Shown: positions 26,846 to 35,365 of the stretch, one piece after another
Layout of the letters: each line of letters opens with the position of its first letter
Numbering within the stretch: position 1 is the first letter of the stretch
Assembly: GCA_019594055.1 (NCBI GenBank)
Contig: JAFDTY010000010.1
Coordinates: forward strand, 1-35,365
Length of the DNA: 35,365 bases
Origin: Candidatus Haladaptatiplasma halalkaliphilum
GTDB taxonomy: Archaea; Thermoplasmatota; Thermoplasmata; Halarchaeoplasmatales; Halarchaeoplasmataceae
Reading direction: 5' to 3'
Notes under the pieces: model-generated
What the model saw: only the letters and a program-made list of their open reading frames with translations
What the model was told of the DNA's origin: nothing
Database searches by the model: none
Translations under genes and position numbers: made by a program

Positions 26846-28288
26846 ATGCGCAGAGAGATCCTTAGAATATTTGCCGAACACAATACCGTGTTATCACCCG
26901 ATGCGTGGGAGTATTTGAGCCGGTGTGAGAACGCCAGGACAAAGGTGGAAGAGATAGTGTGTTCTTGTGATACATTACCGTTCCCGATAGATGTTGAGTG
27001 GCTCGAATCCTTCAATACGGTCAGGGAGGGCAGACCCGCAACCAATGGCTCACATCACGGCGAATTGCCCACGGAGGATGAGATCACCGTCCTCCACGAT
27101 ATAACGGGCAATTCAACTTGCACGGGGGAGTTGAACGACTTCGTCTCGTATTTTACCCATCGTTTCAGGTCCCTGAAGGCTATACTGTCGAAACGTAGGG
27201 AGGCCAGCGGCTGCATGGACATAGCGAGGGTTAAAAAACGAGGGGGAAAGGCAAAGGTGATCGCCATGGTGGGGGACATAGGTGAAAACCGCGGCGGGTA
27301 CAAGATACTCAACATGGAAGATGAGAGCGGAAAGATAAGAGGTTTGATGAACCCCGAAAGTCCCGCTTACGGTAAGAGCATCCTCGAGGACGAGGTGCTC
27401 ATCGTCACCGGTGAGGTGGCCAGGAAGAAGAGCGGATACGAAGCCTCATTCTTCATCGATGATGTAGTAAGGCCCGGCATACCGAAGCTCCGGGAAAACG
27501 GTAACGGTAAGGCTGTTAAGGGCAAGATAGCCTTTACCGGAGATATACACGTGGGAAGCACATCCTTCATGAGGGAAAACTGGGACCGTTTTGTCTCATG
27601 GATCAATTCGGACGACGAGCTTGCGATGGACATAAGATACTTGGTTATACCCGGAGATATCATCGACGGTATCGGTATATACCCAAATCAGAGGGAGGAC
27701 CTGGAGATACATGACATATACGAGCAGTACAGGGCTGCCGCAAGTATGCTGGCGCAGATACCCCCTAGGATAACCATCATCTGCATACCCGGTAACCATG
27801 ATATGGTTAGGAACCCCGAGCCACAGCCGTCTCTACCCCCGGAGATACAGGCTATGTTCCCTTCAAACACGAGATTCTACGGTAACCCGTCCTTCCTCAA
27901 CATATGCGGTCTCAAGATACTCATCTACCACGGGTCGAGCATAACCGACCTGTCTGACATGCTCACCCATGTGGAGGCAAAAAAGCCCACAACAGCCATG
28001 ATCGAGATGCTGGAGATGAGACACCTCGTACCCGTTTACGGGAAGAACACGCCCATAGCTCCGGAAAAGCAGGACCATCTGGTAATAGGTGAGATACCGG
28101 ACATATTCGTAACAGGTCATATCCACCGCACCGAGGTGAACGAGTACAACGGTGTGATACTTATCAACTCGTCCACATGGCAGGACCAGACGGAGTACCA
28201 GAAGATGAGGGATATCAAGCCGGACCCCGGGAAGATAGTGATACTCGATTCCGGCTCTCAAAAGGCGTATGTAAAAAGTTTTGCATGA
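26846..28288 (+). CDS. polB: DNA polymerase D (Pol II) small subunit DP1
   Basis: This 480-residue protein is the exonuclease subunit of the archaeal replicative family D polymerase, partner of the large subunit DP2 (not in this window). Residues ~125-210 form the OB fold. Residues ~226 onward are the Mre11-like calcineurin phosphoesterase domain with all metal-binding motifs intact: D233-x-H235 (TGDIHVG), GD at 270-271, GNHD at 316-319, H362 (YHGSS) and GHIH at 424-427. It is therefore predicted to be an active 3'-5' proofreading nuclease, unlike the degenerate eukaryotic B subunits. The C-terminal INSSTWQDQTEYQKM stretch is typical of DP1. Its presence supports a euryarchaeal-type host. Transcribed alone from a near-leaderless promoter. 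Confidence 0.95.
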   Translation: MRREILRIFAEHNTVLSPDAWEYLSRCENARTKVEEIVCSCDTLPFPIDVEWLESFNTVREGRPATNGSHHGELPTEDEITVLHDITGNSTCTGELNDFVSYFTHRFRSLKAILSKRREASGCMDIARVKKRGGKAKVIAMVGDIGENRGGYKILNMEDESGKIRGLMNPESPAYGKSILEDEVLIVTGEVARKKSGYEASFFIDDVVRPGIPKLRENGNGKAVKGKIAFTGDIHVGSTSFMRENWDRFVSWINSDDELAMDIRYLVIPGDIIDGIGIYPNQREDLEIHDIYEQYRAAASMLAQIPPRITIICIPGNHDMVRNPEPQPSLPPEIQAMFPSNTRFYGNPSFLNICGLKILIYHGSSITDLSDMLTHVEAKKPTTAMIEMLEMRHLVPVYGKNTPIAPEKQDHLVIGEIPDIFVTGHIHRTEVNEYNGVILINSSTWQDQTEYQKMRDIKPDPGKIVILDSGSQKAYVKSFA

Positions 28289-28309
28289 CTCCGCTCCATC
28301 TTTCATCAT

Positions 28310-28327
28310 GGTAAAAGTTAAAATATG
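28310..28327 (+). promoter_or_regulatory. Promoter of the ABC exporter operon
   Basis: TTAAAATATG (28318-28327) is a TATA-like box about 27 nt before ATG 28349. That is the expected distance for a leaderless start at that codon, and is why 28349 is preferred over the in-frame ATG at 28325. Confidence 0.45.
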
Positions 28328-28348
28328 CAGAAGACGGATTATGCGGAC

Positions 28349-28480
28349 ATGAGTAAAAGCCCGGGAAGAGTCATGATCCGGGAAACAAGACCCGGTGAGG
28401 TGACGATAGCCACCGAGACACTCTTCTCGCGGAAGGGTTACCACAAGATATCGGTCAGAAAAACACAGGCGGTATTCTAG
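28349..28480 (+). pseudogene. TetR-like N-terminal fragment (43 aa), possibly a remnant
   Basis: The small frame ends in TAG immediately followed by the ATG of the ABC ATPase (no intervening base), so the two are coupled. Its residues RPGEVTIATETLFSRKGYHK and the following ISVRKTQ match the first helices of the TetR DNA-binding domain (usual pattern I..AA..LF..KGYH.TSVR.IA). The protein stops where the recognition helix should begin, and the ~150-residue ligand domain is absent. Full-length TetR genes often sit before ABC-2 exporter operons, so a deletion that fused the truncated regulator to the ATPase start is plausible. An alternative start at 28325 adds 8 residues. It could also be only a translated leader. 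Confidence 0.5.
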
Positions 28481-29386
28481 ATGAAGAAAAAGAAACTTGT
28501 GATGGACATACGCGGGCTGACCAAGTACTATGGGAAGGTGGTGGGCATCGAGGGCCTCGACCTTAAGGTGTACGAAGGGGAGATAATGGGCTTTTTGGGA
28601 CCAAACGGCGCCGGTAAAACAACCACCATACGGGCATGTCTGGACCTTATACACAAGAGCGACGGCGTGGTCAATATATTCGGCCTCGACTCTCACCGGG
28701 ATTCCCTGGAGATACGCAGACGCACGGGCTATCTACCAGGCGACTTCGGGATGTATCCCGACCTGAAGGTCAGGACCATACTGAAGTATCTGCTTTCACA
28801 GAATGGCATATCCGATACCACCAGGATGGAGGAACTGGCCCGTAGTTTCGAGCTGGATCTGGACAGGAAGTACGGTGAACTGTCAAAGGGTAACAGGCAG
28901 AAGGCCGGCATAGTCCAGGCGTTCATGGCGGACCAGGACCTCATAATGCTGGACGAGCCAACATCGGGATTGGATCCCTTGATGCAGAAGAAATTCTACG
29001 GATTCCTCAGGGAGGAAAGGGAGAACGGCAAGACCATATTCATGTCATCGCATATACTGGCCGAGGTGGAGGAGGTGTGCGATCGAGTGGCCATCATCAG
29101 GAACGGGCATCTCCAGGTGGTGGAGAACATACACTCGCTGAAGGAGAAGATGGGTAAGAAGCTGGTGGTGGAGTTCGAGAACAGCGTGGATACCGGTCTG
29201 TTCGAGATGGAGGGTGTCAACGATTTCAGTATAGACGGACGGATGGTGACCATGATAGTCACCAGCAATCTTGACGAGGTCATCAAAACGGTGTCCCGAC
29301 AGAACATAATCAACATGTCCCTGGAAACCTTCAGCCTGGAACATCTGTTCCTGACCTATTACTCCCGGGGAGGAAGGGATCCGTGA
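28481..29386 (+). CDS. ABC-2 type exporter ATP-binding protein
   Basis: This 301-residue ATPase energises the two downstream permeases. Walker A GPNGAGKTT is at 40-48, the signature LSKGNRQKAG at 134-143, Walker B LIMLDEPTSGLDP at 154-166, and the H-loop histidine in SSH at 191. The usual Q-loop region reads GYLPGD, as in many multidrug/CcmA-like ATPases of this type. A C-terminal ~80-residue regulatory extension (KLVVEFENSVDTG onward) is typical of the class. The stop overlaps the next start in GTGA (4 bp). The substrate is unknown. Confidence 0.93.
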   Translation: MKKKKLVMDIRGLTKYYGKVVGIEGLDLKVYEGEIMGFLGPNGAGKTTTIRACLDLIHKSDGVVNIFGLDSHRDSLEIRRRTGYLPGDFGMYPDLKVRTILKYLLSQNGISDTTRMEELARSFELDLDRKYGELSKGNRQKAGIVQAFMADQDLIMLDEPTSGLDPLMQKKFYGFLREERENGKTIFMSSHILAEVEEVCDRVAIIRNGHLQVVENIHSLKEKMGKKLVVEFENSVDTGLFEMEGVNDFSIDGRMVTMIVTSNLDEVIKTVSRQNIINMSLETFSLEHLFLTYYSRGGRDP

Positions 29387-30450
29387 AGCTCGGAAGAACC
29401 ATGCTCATGGAATTGAGGTGCAGCTGGAGAGGATACCTCATATTCACACTGGTGGTGGTACTGATCCTCGCTGGGATGGTGGAGATATTTCCGTCGGTGA
29501 GCGAGGCATGGCAACACGAGCTTGATGGAGCGGAGAACATAGACATCGTTACCGTCATGGAGGGAGATCTGGCCGTCATCGAGCTTACCTGGGTGGAGCA
29601 TCCCGGTGCTGACAATTATACCGTAATGGTGGGTAACAGCCCTTACATGATAGTTCCCATGGACAGGGTAGATGGTATAGAGGGTAGAACATACACATAT
29701 CAGGCACCACCGGAGGACGGTACACCTCCCGAACTGTACTTTTCCGTGTCGGCAATGGTGGATGGTGAGAGAAAGTTCGTGGGTGCGGAGAGTACCATGG
29801 AGAGGTTGAATCCCCTGGAGGAGACCTTGGGTTTGGATTACGGGGACATACGGGGATTCATGTCGGTGATCTGGGGCATGTGGTTCGTCCTGCTAATCGG
29901 TCTTTACATCGCCCTGGCTGCGGTGAACAGCGTCTCCAGGGATTTCGAGGAAGGGCGTATGGATATCCTCCTGTCACAACCCGTATCCAGGAGGCAGTAC
30001 ATGCTGGAAAAATTCTCCCTTGTCGCCCTGGTCACCATGGTTTTACTGGTGATATCAGGTGTTGTGAGCGTGGCTTCCGTGAACGCGGTGGGAGAACTGG
30101 AGACCATATCGGCTTCCGCCATTCTCCTGACGACGATACTATCGTGGCCTTTATTTTTGGTCATCATCGCATTTTCAGTACTGATGGCGGTTTATCTCGA
30201 TAACTCGAAAAAGGCCCTGGGGATCACCTTTCTGTTCGTTCTCGTGCAGTACGGCATCCATCTTGTCGGTGACATGGCCGAAGCTCTCGAGTACGTAAAA
30301 CCATTTTCCGTGATCTCCTACTGGAATCACGATTCCCTACTGCACGGAGAGGCGGTTGCATGGGGTGATACGGTGTTCCTTCTGGTACTCGCCATCGCCT
30401 TCGTACTCTCTGCACTTTACATATTCGAAAGGAGGGATGTACCTGCTTGA
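29383..30450 (+). CDS. ABC-2 permease with FN3-like extracellular insertion, 355 aa
   Basis: GTG start overlapping the ATPase stop. The first transmembrane helix (YLIFTLVVVLILAGMV) is near residues 18-35. It is followed by an extracellular stretch of ~120 residues whose pattern (IELTWVEHPGADNYTVMVG ... ELYFSVSAMVDGERKFVGAES) matches a fibronectin type III fold. Five more helices lie near 163-185, 211-233, 246-271, 278-298 and 328-350. The cytoplasmic loop RDFEEGRMDILLSQPVSRRQYMLEKF is characteristic of ABC-2 permeases. It is paralogous to the next gene and probably forms a heterodimer with it. Confidence 0.9.
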   Translation: MKLGRTMLMELRCSWRGYLIFTLVVVLILAGMVEIFPSVSEAWQHELDGAENIDIVTVMEGDLAVIELTWVEHPGADNYTVMVGNSPYMIVPMDRVDGIEGRTYTYQAPPEDGTPPELYFSVSAMVDGERKFVGAESTMERLNPLEETLGLDYGDIRGFMSVIWGMWFVLLIGLYIALAAVNSVSRDFEEGRMDILLSQPVSRRQYMLEKFSLVALVTMVLLVISGVVSVASVNAVGELETISASAILLTTILSWPLFLVIIAFSVLMAVYLDNSKKALGITFLFVLVQYGIHLVGDMAEALEYVKPFSVISYWNHDSLLHGEAVAWGDTVFLLVLAIAFVLSALYIFERRDVPA

Positions 30451-31522
30451 AGCCTTGGGGGGGAAAACCTTCCTGATGGAGCTGAGGAAGGGTTTGAAGG
30501 GTTTTACAGTATTCACACTGGTGGTGGTATTGATCGCCGGAGGTATGACCCAGCTCTACCCTGTGGTCCAGGAGGCCATGGAACCCGACGAAATGGAAGG
30601 GGCGGAATTCGTGATTCTGGAGGTGGGAGACGAGGGTATATATCTGCGATGGGTGACCGTACCCGAGGCGGTGGAGTACGTGGTTATGGAGGACAGCCAC
30701 CCCTATATGGTCACTTCATATGAGATCGAAAGGACCCCCGAGAACCATACCATGGTCGTGCATGCAGAGGGTGAACGGTATTTTGCCGTGATCTACGTGA
30801 CCGATGAGGGTGAATTCCCCCTGGGGATGGTGTCCGCCCAGGAGACCAAGGACCCCCTGGAGGTATTGATGGAAACCCCTTTCTACCGCATGTTCACCGC
30901 TGGCAGGCCGGACCTCACCTTCGATGAGATGGAGGGCTTTTTGTCCGTGGAACTCTACAGCTGGTGGATACTCCTGGTCGGTGTGTATCTATCATACCTA
31001 TCGGTAAAGAGCATAACCGATGATTACCAGGAGAAAAGGATGGACATAATATTCTCCACCCCTCTTTCCAGAGAAAGGTACATGGTGGAAAAGTTCTCGG
31101 CTCTGGGGGTGGTGGTACTAGTGATGATAGTTCTCTCCGGTGTCTTCGTGATGCTGGCGGCAGGAACGGTGAGTGACGGAGGCGGAACCAACCTCCTGGT
31201 GGCCCTTGTGATATCGTGGCCCATGTTCCTGGTGATCATCGCGGTGTCCATGTTCCTTGCGGTGGTGACCGGTAGTTCAAGGAAGGCCGTGGGCCTCTCA
31301 TTCGCCTTCATAATGTTGAACTACGGGGTCTTCATGGCGGGGCACATGGTAGACAGCCTTTCGGTGGTACACCCCTTCACCATATGCCACTACTGGGATT
31401 ACAACTCCGTACTCCTGGATGGTGTGGTGTATCCGTGGCATCTCGTATTATTAACAGCGATCGCCCTGGTGGTTTTGGTACTTTCCACTTTATTTTTCCG
31501 TAAAAAAGACATACCGTCTTGA
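30437..31522 (+). CDS. ABC-2 permease with FN3-like extracellular insertion, second subunit, 361 aa
   Basis: The same architecture as the preceding permease: helix 1 (FTVFTLVVVLIAGGM), an extracellular FN3-like domain (IYLRWVTVPEAVEYVVME ... YFAVIYVTDEGEFPLG), then five helices and the loop DDYQEKRMDIIFSTPLSRERY. The frame is open further upstream, but alignment of MELR(K/C) after the start with the paralog places the true start near the previous stop. I chose ATG 30437, which overlaps the previous gene by 14 bp. A TTG at 30455 is an alternative. Likely co-translated with its partner. Confidence 0.87.
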   Translation: MYLLEALGGKTFLMELRKGLKGFTVFTLVVVLIAGGMTQLYPVVQEAMEPDEMEGAEFVILEVGDEGIYLRWVTVPEAVEYVVMEDSHPYMVTSYEIERTPENHTMVVHAEGERYFAVIYVTDEGEFPLGMVSAQETKDPLEVLMETPFYRMFTAGRPDLTFDEMEGFLSVELYSWWILLVGVYLSYLSVKSITDDYQEKRMDIIFSTPLSRERYMVEKFSALGVVVLVMIVLSGVFVMLAAGTVSDGGGTNLLVALVISWPMFLVIIAVSMFLAVVTGSSRKAVGLSFAFIMLNYGVFMAGHMVDSLSVVHPFTICHYWDYNSVLLDGVVYPWHLVLLTAIALVVLVLSTLFFRKKDIPS

Positions 31523-31537
31523 CACAACACCACGAAA

Positions 31538-31585
31538 AAGGATAAATACTACCTACCTAATATATCCGGTACAAAGTGAACTAAC
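31538..31585 (+). promoter_or_regulatory. Promoter of the winged-helix regulator
   Basis: A TATA-like GGATAAATACT (31540-31550) is centred ~40 nt before ATG 31586, and a weak GTGA lies 6 nt before the start. This suggests the regulator is transcribed separately from the exporter operon. Confidence 0.45.
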
Positions 31586-31957
31586 ATGAACAAGAACAAC
31601 TTAAGTAAAAATCAAAAATCCTTGATAAACGGCCTGATCAACACAGGGGTCAACAAGCATGTGGCAAAGGTCCTAGCCTTTGTGGCGGTTAACGAAGGTA
31701 CCAAGAGCATCGATATTCAAATGGCCACCGAGTTGAAACAACCGGAGGTATCTATCGCCGTTCGCAAACTGGAGGATATGGGATGGGTACACAAGGACAG
31801 TATAAAACTGGGCAAATCCGGAAGACCCTTCTACGAATACAGTTTGAACAAGGGGCTGGACGAGATAATCGCGGAGATAGAGACCCGGGAAAGGGCGAAG
31901 GTAAAGGTGATCGAAGATAATCTGAAGGATATCAAGGATTACGCCGGCAAATTATGA
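31586..31957 (+). CDS. Winged-helix transcriptional regulator, 123 aa
   Basis: A small DNA-binding protein. Residues ~20-65 read as a helix-turn-helix (HVAKVLAFVAVNEGTKSIDI, then TELKQPEVSIAVRKLEDMGWV), and residues ~66-90 form the wing (KDSIKLGKSGRPFYEYSL). The C-terminal ~30 residues are a charged helix likely to dimerise. The arrangement resembles archaeal MarR/TrmB-like predicted regulators lacking a sensor domain. It lies 63 bp after the exporter operon on the same strand, so control of that operon is plausible but unproven. Confidence 0.8.
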   Translation: MNKNNLSKNQKSLINGLINTGVNKHVAKVLAFVAVNEGTKSIDIQMATELKQPEVSIAVRKLEDMGWVHKDSIKLGKSGRPFYEYSLNKGLDEIIAEIETRERAKVKVIEDNLKDIKDYAGKL

Positions 31958-32001
31958 TCGACTCGTATCCATACAATGATGTTCGTTGTAACTAGAGTGC
32001 T

Positions 32002-35000
32002 TCATTCACGTTTCTTCCTCACGTAGGTCATGGCGGCAACGATAGCGCTGATGGCTAAGGCTGCGAACAGGAACCCGGGTGTCTCCGGTTCATCCCGTAC
32101 GATGACCCGTACCGATTCGGGGCCGAACTCGATAAGGTACGTACCCGGTTCTTCGAGTTTTAAGGTAAGTTCGTGGCTTGCAGTCTCTCCCGCGGGTACC
32201 TCCAGTGTGTACCTTACCACGCCGTTAACGTAAAGGTGTTCACTACCTGCCAGTTCACCGGCGTTCTCCGCACTCATGTATACGGTTACGCTCAGCGGTT
32301 TTTTACCGGAACTAGGCGATACACTCAACTCGTGGTTCACTATTTCTGGTTCTGGCTCGATTGGTTTGCCCTCTACCGTTACTACTTCGGTCAGATCGCC
32401 CCAGGAGATCAGGTATTGGCCCGGGGTGGCGAATTCGTGCTCGTAAGTTTCAGTCACAGTTTCGCCAGCAGGTACCACTACTTCGTAGATATTCATTCCG
32501 TTTATCTTCACCCAGTCACTTTCAGCGTTACCGTCGATGTTGGTCACGCTTACGGTGATATTTACCTGTAGAGGTGCATCGCCACTGGTTGGGGTTACCT
32601 CGAGCGCGTAGTTCACAAGACCCTCAGGTGGAATGTAAGGAGTTACATATACTGCTTCCGTCCTTGGCCCGAAGTAAACGGTATAATTTCCGACGATGTG
32701 GAAAGTGTAGTTGAAGGTTTTAACGGTACTTTCTAAGGGAGGTACCGCAAGGGAGCCGATCACCATGCCGTCGAGCAGTATAACCTCGATCTCGGTGGTA
32801 ACACCGGGATTGTATGCACCCACGGTTATCTCCACGTTCAGGGGTACCTGTCCCTGGGTTGGTTCGATGGTGAGTACGTGTTCCTCCAGGTTCCACTGAC
32901 GCTCGTATACAGTTACCATACTCACAGATATCGCAGGTCTATCTTGATACAACATCCGTGATTCGAGCACGAGTTTATACTGCCCTGCTTCCCAGTTGAA
33001 TGTCACATCCCAGGGTATGGTAACCGATAGATAAGAACCGGTGTTGTACACAAGTTCGGGTGTGAAGCTGATAACTTCGTCGTCGTTAGGGTCGTAAACA
33101 GTCAGGGTGGATTCGTATTCATCATCGGGTTGCAGATCCCGTATACGCCTGATGGGGTACCTCTCGAATACCCTTACCCGTGTGATGGTTTCCAACTCTT
33201 CGCCGGCGTGGATGTATTCGGGGGAGTTCATAATTCCGTGACGTATCTCTCTATCAGGCAATCTAGGTCTCCAGTAATCCTCGGGCCACGGGTAGCCATC
33301 GGCCTGGGTGTGCCTCTCCATCTCTACGACCAGGTTTAATGTGTCGTAATTGACTATCTTGAAGGGGCCCTCGGTTATCCATGAGAGCTCGTAAGTGTTT
33401 TGCCAATACATTATGGCCTGTATCTCGGCCACATGTTCCGTCGGCGTTATGGGTGTCGGTCCGTGGTCCAGGTACGGTGGTATCATGGCAGGAAGAGCTC
33501 CCAGCCCCGCAAGGTTGCGCAGTGTGTTCCTGAAGTCCACCGTTTGTTCCTTACTGATCCAGTCCACGTGATTCGTTCCCTCGGTTTTTGACCATTCATA
33601 ACGGTTGTGTGGAGTATTTCCCGAATCGGCGTAGTCGGTCTCACCCCTGAGGTGGGATACCGCCTCGTACAGCTGCCACGGGTGTAGTGGAAAGTCACCG
33701 TAATAACCGCATATCTCCGATCTGACAGGGAATGTGTAATCACCGTAGAATGTAACGATTCCCATTTCCGCGTCCACTATCTCCACGGCCTTTATGTTAT
33801 GGTGATAGTGTCTGTTGGTCGAGCTCCAGCCGGCATGGTAGTACTCGCCTCCGACGGCGCCGTGTTCTTCACCGTAGGCTAATTGTTTTGAAAATGCGTG
33901 CCATGCAAGGATGTCCCTGAGTGTAAGGTCGTGCCCGGAATGCCACGTCCCCAGATGGTAATTGTAGGTGACGGCGGTGGCCGCCTTGTTGACTGCCACC
34001 CGGTTCCATCCGGAGTCGTATTCGTAACCGCTGCCCTGGAACCATTCCTCATCCTGTACACAGTACCACCATATGTCGTCGTTGGAGGGGATATCGAGGT
34101 TTTTGACGAGATCACCGCTTTCATTGAAGTGGTAGTCCGTTCTGAGCATGTACTCGCCAGGAGATATGGCTTTACCGTAACGAGTGTTGAAGATGTCAGC
34201 GAGTTCTTCGTCTGCTACAAAATCAGCTCTCATGGAGATGGAAGTACCCCTTCTGGGATCCAGCAGTGTACCCGTGTCATAGCTCATCCTCTGCTGCATG
34301 GTACTGTAGTAATCCGACGAGCCTGCGATGTTGTTCCAGTTACCCATGTACAACACACCACCGGGTGAATACTGTGCTGCGACCAATTTACCCTCGTCCG
34401 TTTTTATCGTTCTGGGTGAGAAGAACTGCGACCACCCGGTCACCGCATCGATGGCGACTTCAGTTACCGAGTGCACGTTCAACGGTACGATGTTGGCCTT
34501 GAGCAGTAGGAATACCCTTGTTGAACGGTAGATACCCACGTCGGATATGTGTCTAACGTACTCCCAGTATGTTTCCTCGTCCGGTACCTGCCCCGTAGTG
34601 AGTGGGATGACGTAATCGTTGAGGAGATCCTGTGCATATTCTTCCCTGTCCCGATACCTGTATCTCGTGCCTGGCGGCATGAGATCCCCTGGCATGTAGG
34701 GATAATATATGGTGTATAACTTACATACTGTGGAATGCTGGTAGACTGACGCACCGGATGCGGTCCAACCGCCCGTGTAGATGCCCCACCGGTAATCAGC
34801 CGGATCTGTGAAGAGCCATACATTGATGAGTTCACGACCACCTTCGGTTCTTTTCATCTTAATATGGCACAGCTCGAACAGGTCTGCGAGTCGGTGACCG
34901 GTCTGACGCCGTACATCCTCACGGAGCAATATTTCCATCTCGATATCAGCCCAACTCCCTCCTTCTGGTCTGTACTGCCAGAAACCTGTGGGTGACGCTG

Positions 35001-35365
35001 CCGGGGTTCTCATCTCACCGGTTATCAACGGATCGTTCATCGCCGCCGTCATTGCTGCCTGTATCTCGTTGTACGCACGTGTGAAATCACCTGTGTAGGT
35101 AAGTTCCCATTTTTCTTCCAGTTCCTTGAGATATAGTTCATAAGCCGGTGTTATGGGTCCTATCGCCTGATACATGGCTAGAGCGTACCCGTCATACAGA
35201 ACCTCGGCGAATTCCTGCCTGCTCACCAGGTGGTTTGTTGCGTGTCGTATCTCTCTGATGGCGAGGGGGTTCATCCTGAGGTCCGCGGGATCTCCAGCTC
35301 CTAATCTATCAACCTCGAACCTGGAGGGTTCCGTCCAGGCGGTGTTGTATGACATCTCGTCGTAC
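32002..35365 (-). CDS. Oligopeptide-type substrate-binding protein with PKD/CARDB-like repeats and PGF-CTERM-like tail, N-terminus beyond window
   Basis: The frame is open to the right edge (codons for YDE precede the first Met at 35355), so the N-terminus with its export signal is missing. The first ~690 visible residues resemble family 5 extracellular solute-binding proteins (SBP_bac_5): NPLAIREIRHATNHLVSRQE matches the R.A....DR..I segment, followed by alternating lobes. Three ~85-residue beta domains then start with (V/E)(T/S)P(T/S)SG..PL.V. The end, PETPGFLFAALAISAIVAAM with a basic tail (RKKRE), has the PGF-hydrophobic-basic layout of archaeosortase-processed proteins. No transporter permease genes of this class are adjacent. 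Possible ligand: peptides; unproven. Confidence 0.87.
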   Translation of the reverse strand, partial: YDEMSYNTAWTEPSRFEVDRLGAGDPADLRMNPLAIREIRHATNHLVSRQEFAEVLYDGYALAMYQAIGPITPAYELYLKELEEKWELTYTGDFTRAYNEIQAAMTAAMNDPLITGEMRTPAASPTGFWQYRPEGGSWADIEMEILLREDVRRQTGHRLADLFELCHIKMKRTEGGRELINVWLFTDPADYRWGIYTGGWTASGASVYQHSTVCKLYTIYYPYMPGDLMPPGTRYRYRDREEYAQDLLNDYVIPLTTGQVPDEETYWEYVRHISDVGIYRSTRVFLLLKANIVPLNVHSVTEVAIDAVTGWSQFFSPRTIKTDEGKLVAAQYSPGGVLYMGNWNNIAGSSDYYSTMQQRMSYDTGTLLDPRRGTSISMRADFVADEELADIFNTRYGKAISPGEYMLRTDYHFNESGDLVKNLDIPSNDDIWWYCVQDEEWFQGSGYEYDSGWNRVAVNKAATAVTYNYHLGTWHSGHDLTLRDILAWHAFSKQLAYGEEHGAVGGEYYHAGWSSTNRHYHHNIKAVEIVDAEMGIVTFYGDYTFPVRSEICGYYGDFPLHPWQLYEAVSHLRGETDYADSGNTPHNRYEWSKTEGTNHVDWISKEQTVDFRNTLRNLAGLGALPAMIPPYLDHGPTPITPTEHVAEIQAIMYWQNTYELSWITEGPFKIVNYDTLNLVVEMERHTQADGYPWPEDYWRPRLPDREIRHGIMNSPEYIHAGEELETITRVRVFERYPIRRIRDLQPDDEYESTLTVYDPNDDEVISFTPELVYNTGSYLSVTIPWDVTFNWEAGQYKLVLESRMLYQDRPAISVSMVTVYERQWNLEEHVLTIEPTQGQVPLNVEITVGAYNPGVTTEIEVILLDGMVIGSLAVPPLESTVKTFNYTFHIVGNYTVYFGPRTEAVYVTPYIPPEGLVNYALEVTPTSGDAPLQVNITVSVTNIDGNAESDWVKINGMNIYEVVVPAGETVTETYEHEFATPGQYLISWGDLTEVVTVEGKPIEPEPEIVNHELSVSPSSGKKPLSVTVYMSAENAGELAGSEHLYVNGVVRYTLEVPAGETASHELTLKLEEPGTYLIEFGPESVRVIVRDEPETPGFLFAALAISAIVAAMTYVRKKRE

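Noticed and set aside
27863-28696. 277-residue minus-strand open frame
   Set aside because: It overlaps the clearly coding DP1 and ABC ATPase genes and has no recognisable family features.
30356-30436. Upstream extension of the second permease
   Set aside because: The extra 27 residues lie within the coding end of the first permease and have no counterpart in its paralog, so the start was moved to 30437.

Overview
This 35 kb window looks archaeal, most likely euryarchaeal and plausibly Thermoplasmatota-related. The reasons are an intact family D DNA polymerase small subunit (26846-28288), TATA-type promoters with short or absent leaders, a probable PGF-CTERM (archaeosortase) tail on a large secreted protein, and very large surface proteins built from GLUG, CARDB-like and beta-helix modules. 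The lineage is an inference; there is no rRNA or tRNA to settle it.

Left part (1-26696, all genes on the minus strand). Four large GLUG-repeat exported proteins lie head to tail: a partial one running off the left end (1-3252), then 1588 aa, 1694 aa and 1373 aa proteins. They differ mainly in how many ~300-residue modules they carry (at least 4, then 4, 5 and 2). The three whose C-termini are visible end in the same 166-residue module with two GWN repeats. They are followed by an 1830 aa membrane-anchored protein with CARDB-like ectodomains, one transmembrane helix, cytoplasmic zinc ribbons and a lysine-rich tail. DNA near-identity within and between these genes points to repeated duplication and recombination.

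Inserted between the second and third GLUG genes (8337-11557) is a compositionally different, AT-rich island. It holds an AbiEi/AbiEii type toxin-antitoxin pair bracketed by a ~97% identical 162-bp direct repeat. The flanks hold two arrays of back-to-back short hairpins, many with exactly 8-bp stems and GGAA/TTCC-like arms. These hairpin arrays are the most unusual, unexplained structure in the window. One pair of homologous hairpins differs by two compensatory base-pair changes.

Right part (26846-31957, plus strand). The DP1 subunit of DNA polymerase D is followed by a probable exporter operon: a 43-residue TetR-like N-terminal fragment abutting an ABC ATPase, then two overlapping ABC-2 permeases with FN3-like extracellular insertions. 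A small winged-helix regulator with its own promoter comes next. On the minus strand at the right edge (32002-35365, partial) is an oligopeptide-type substrate-binding protein with three PKD/CARDB-like repeats and a PGF-CTERM-like anchor.

Taken together the window is a cell-surface and envelope locus next to a replication gene, interrupted by a defence or selfish toxin-antitoxin island.
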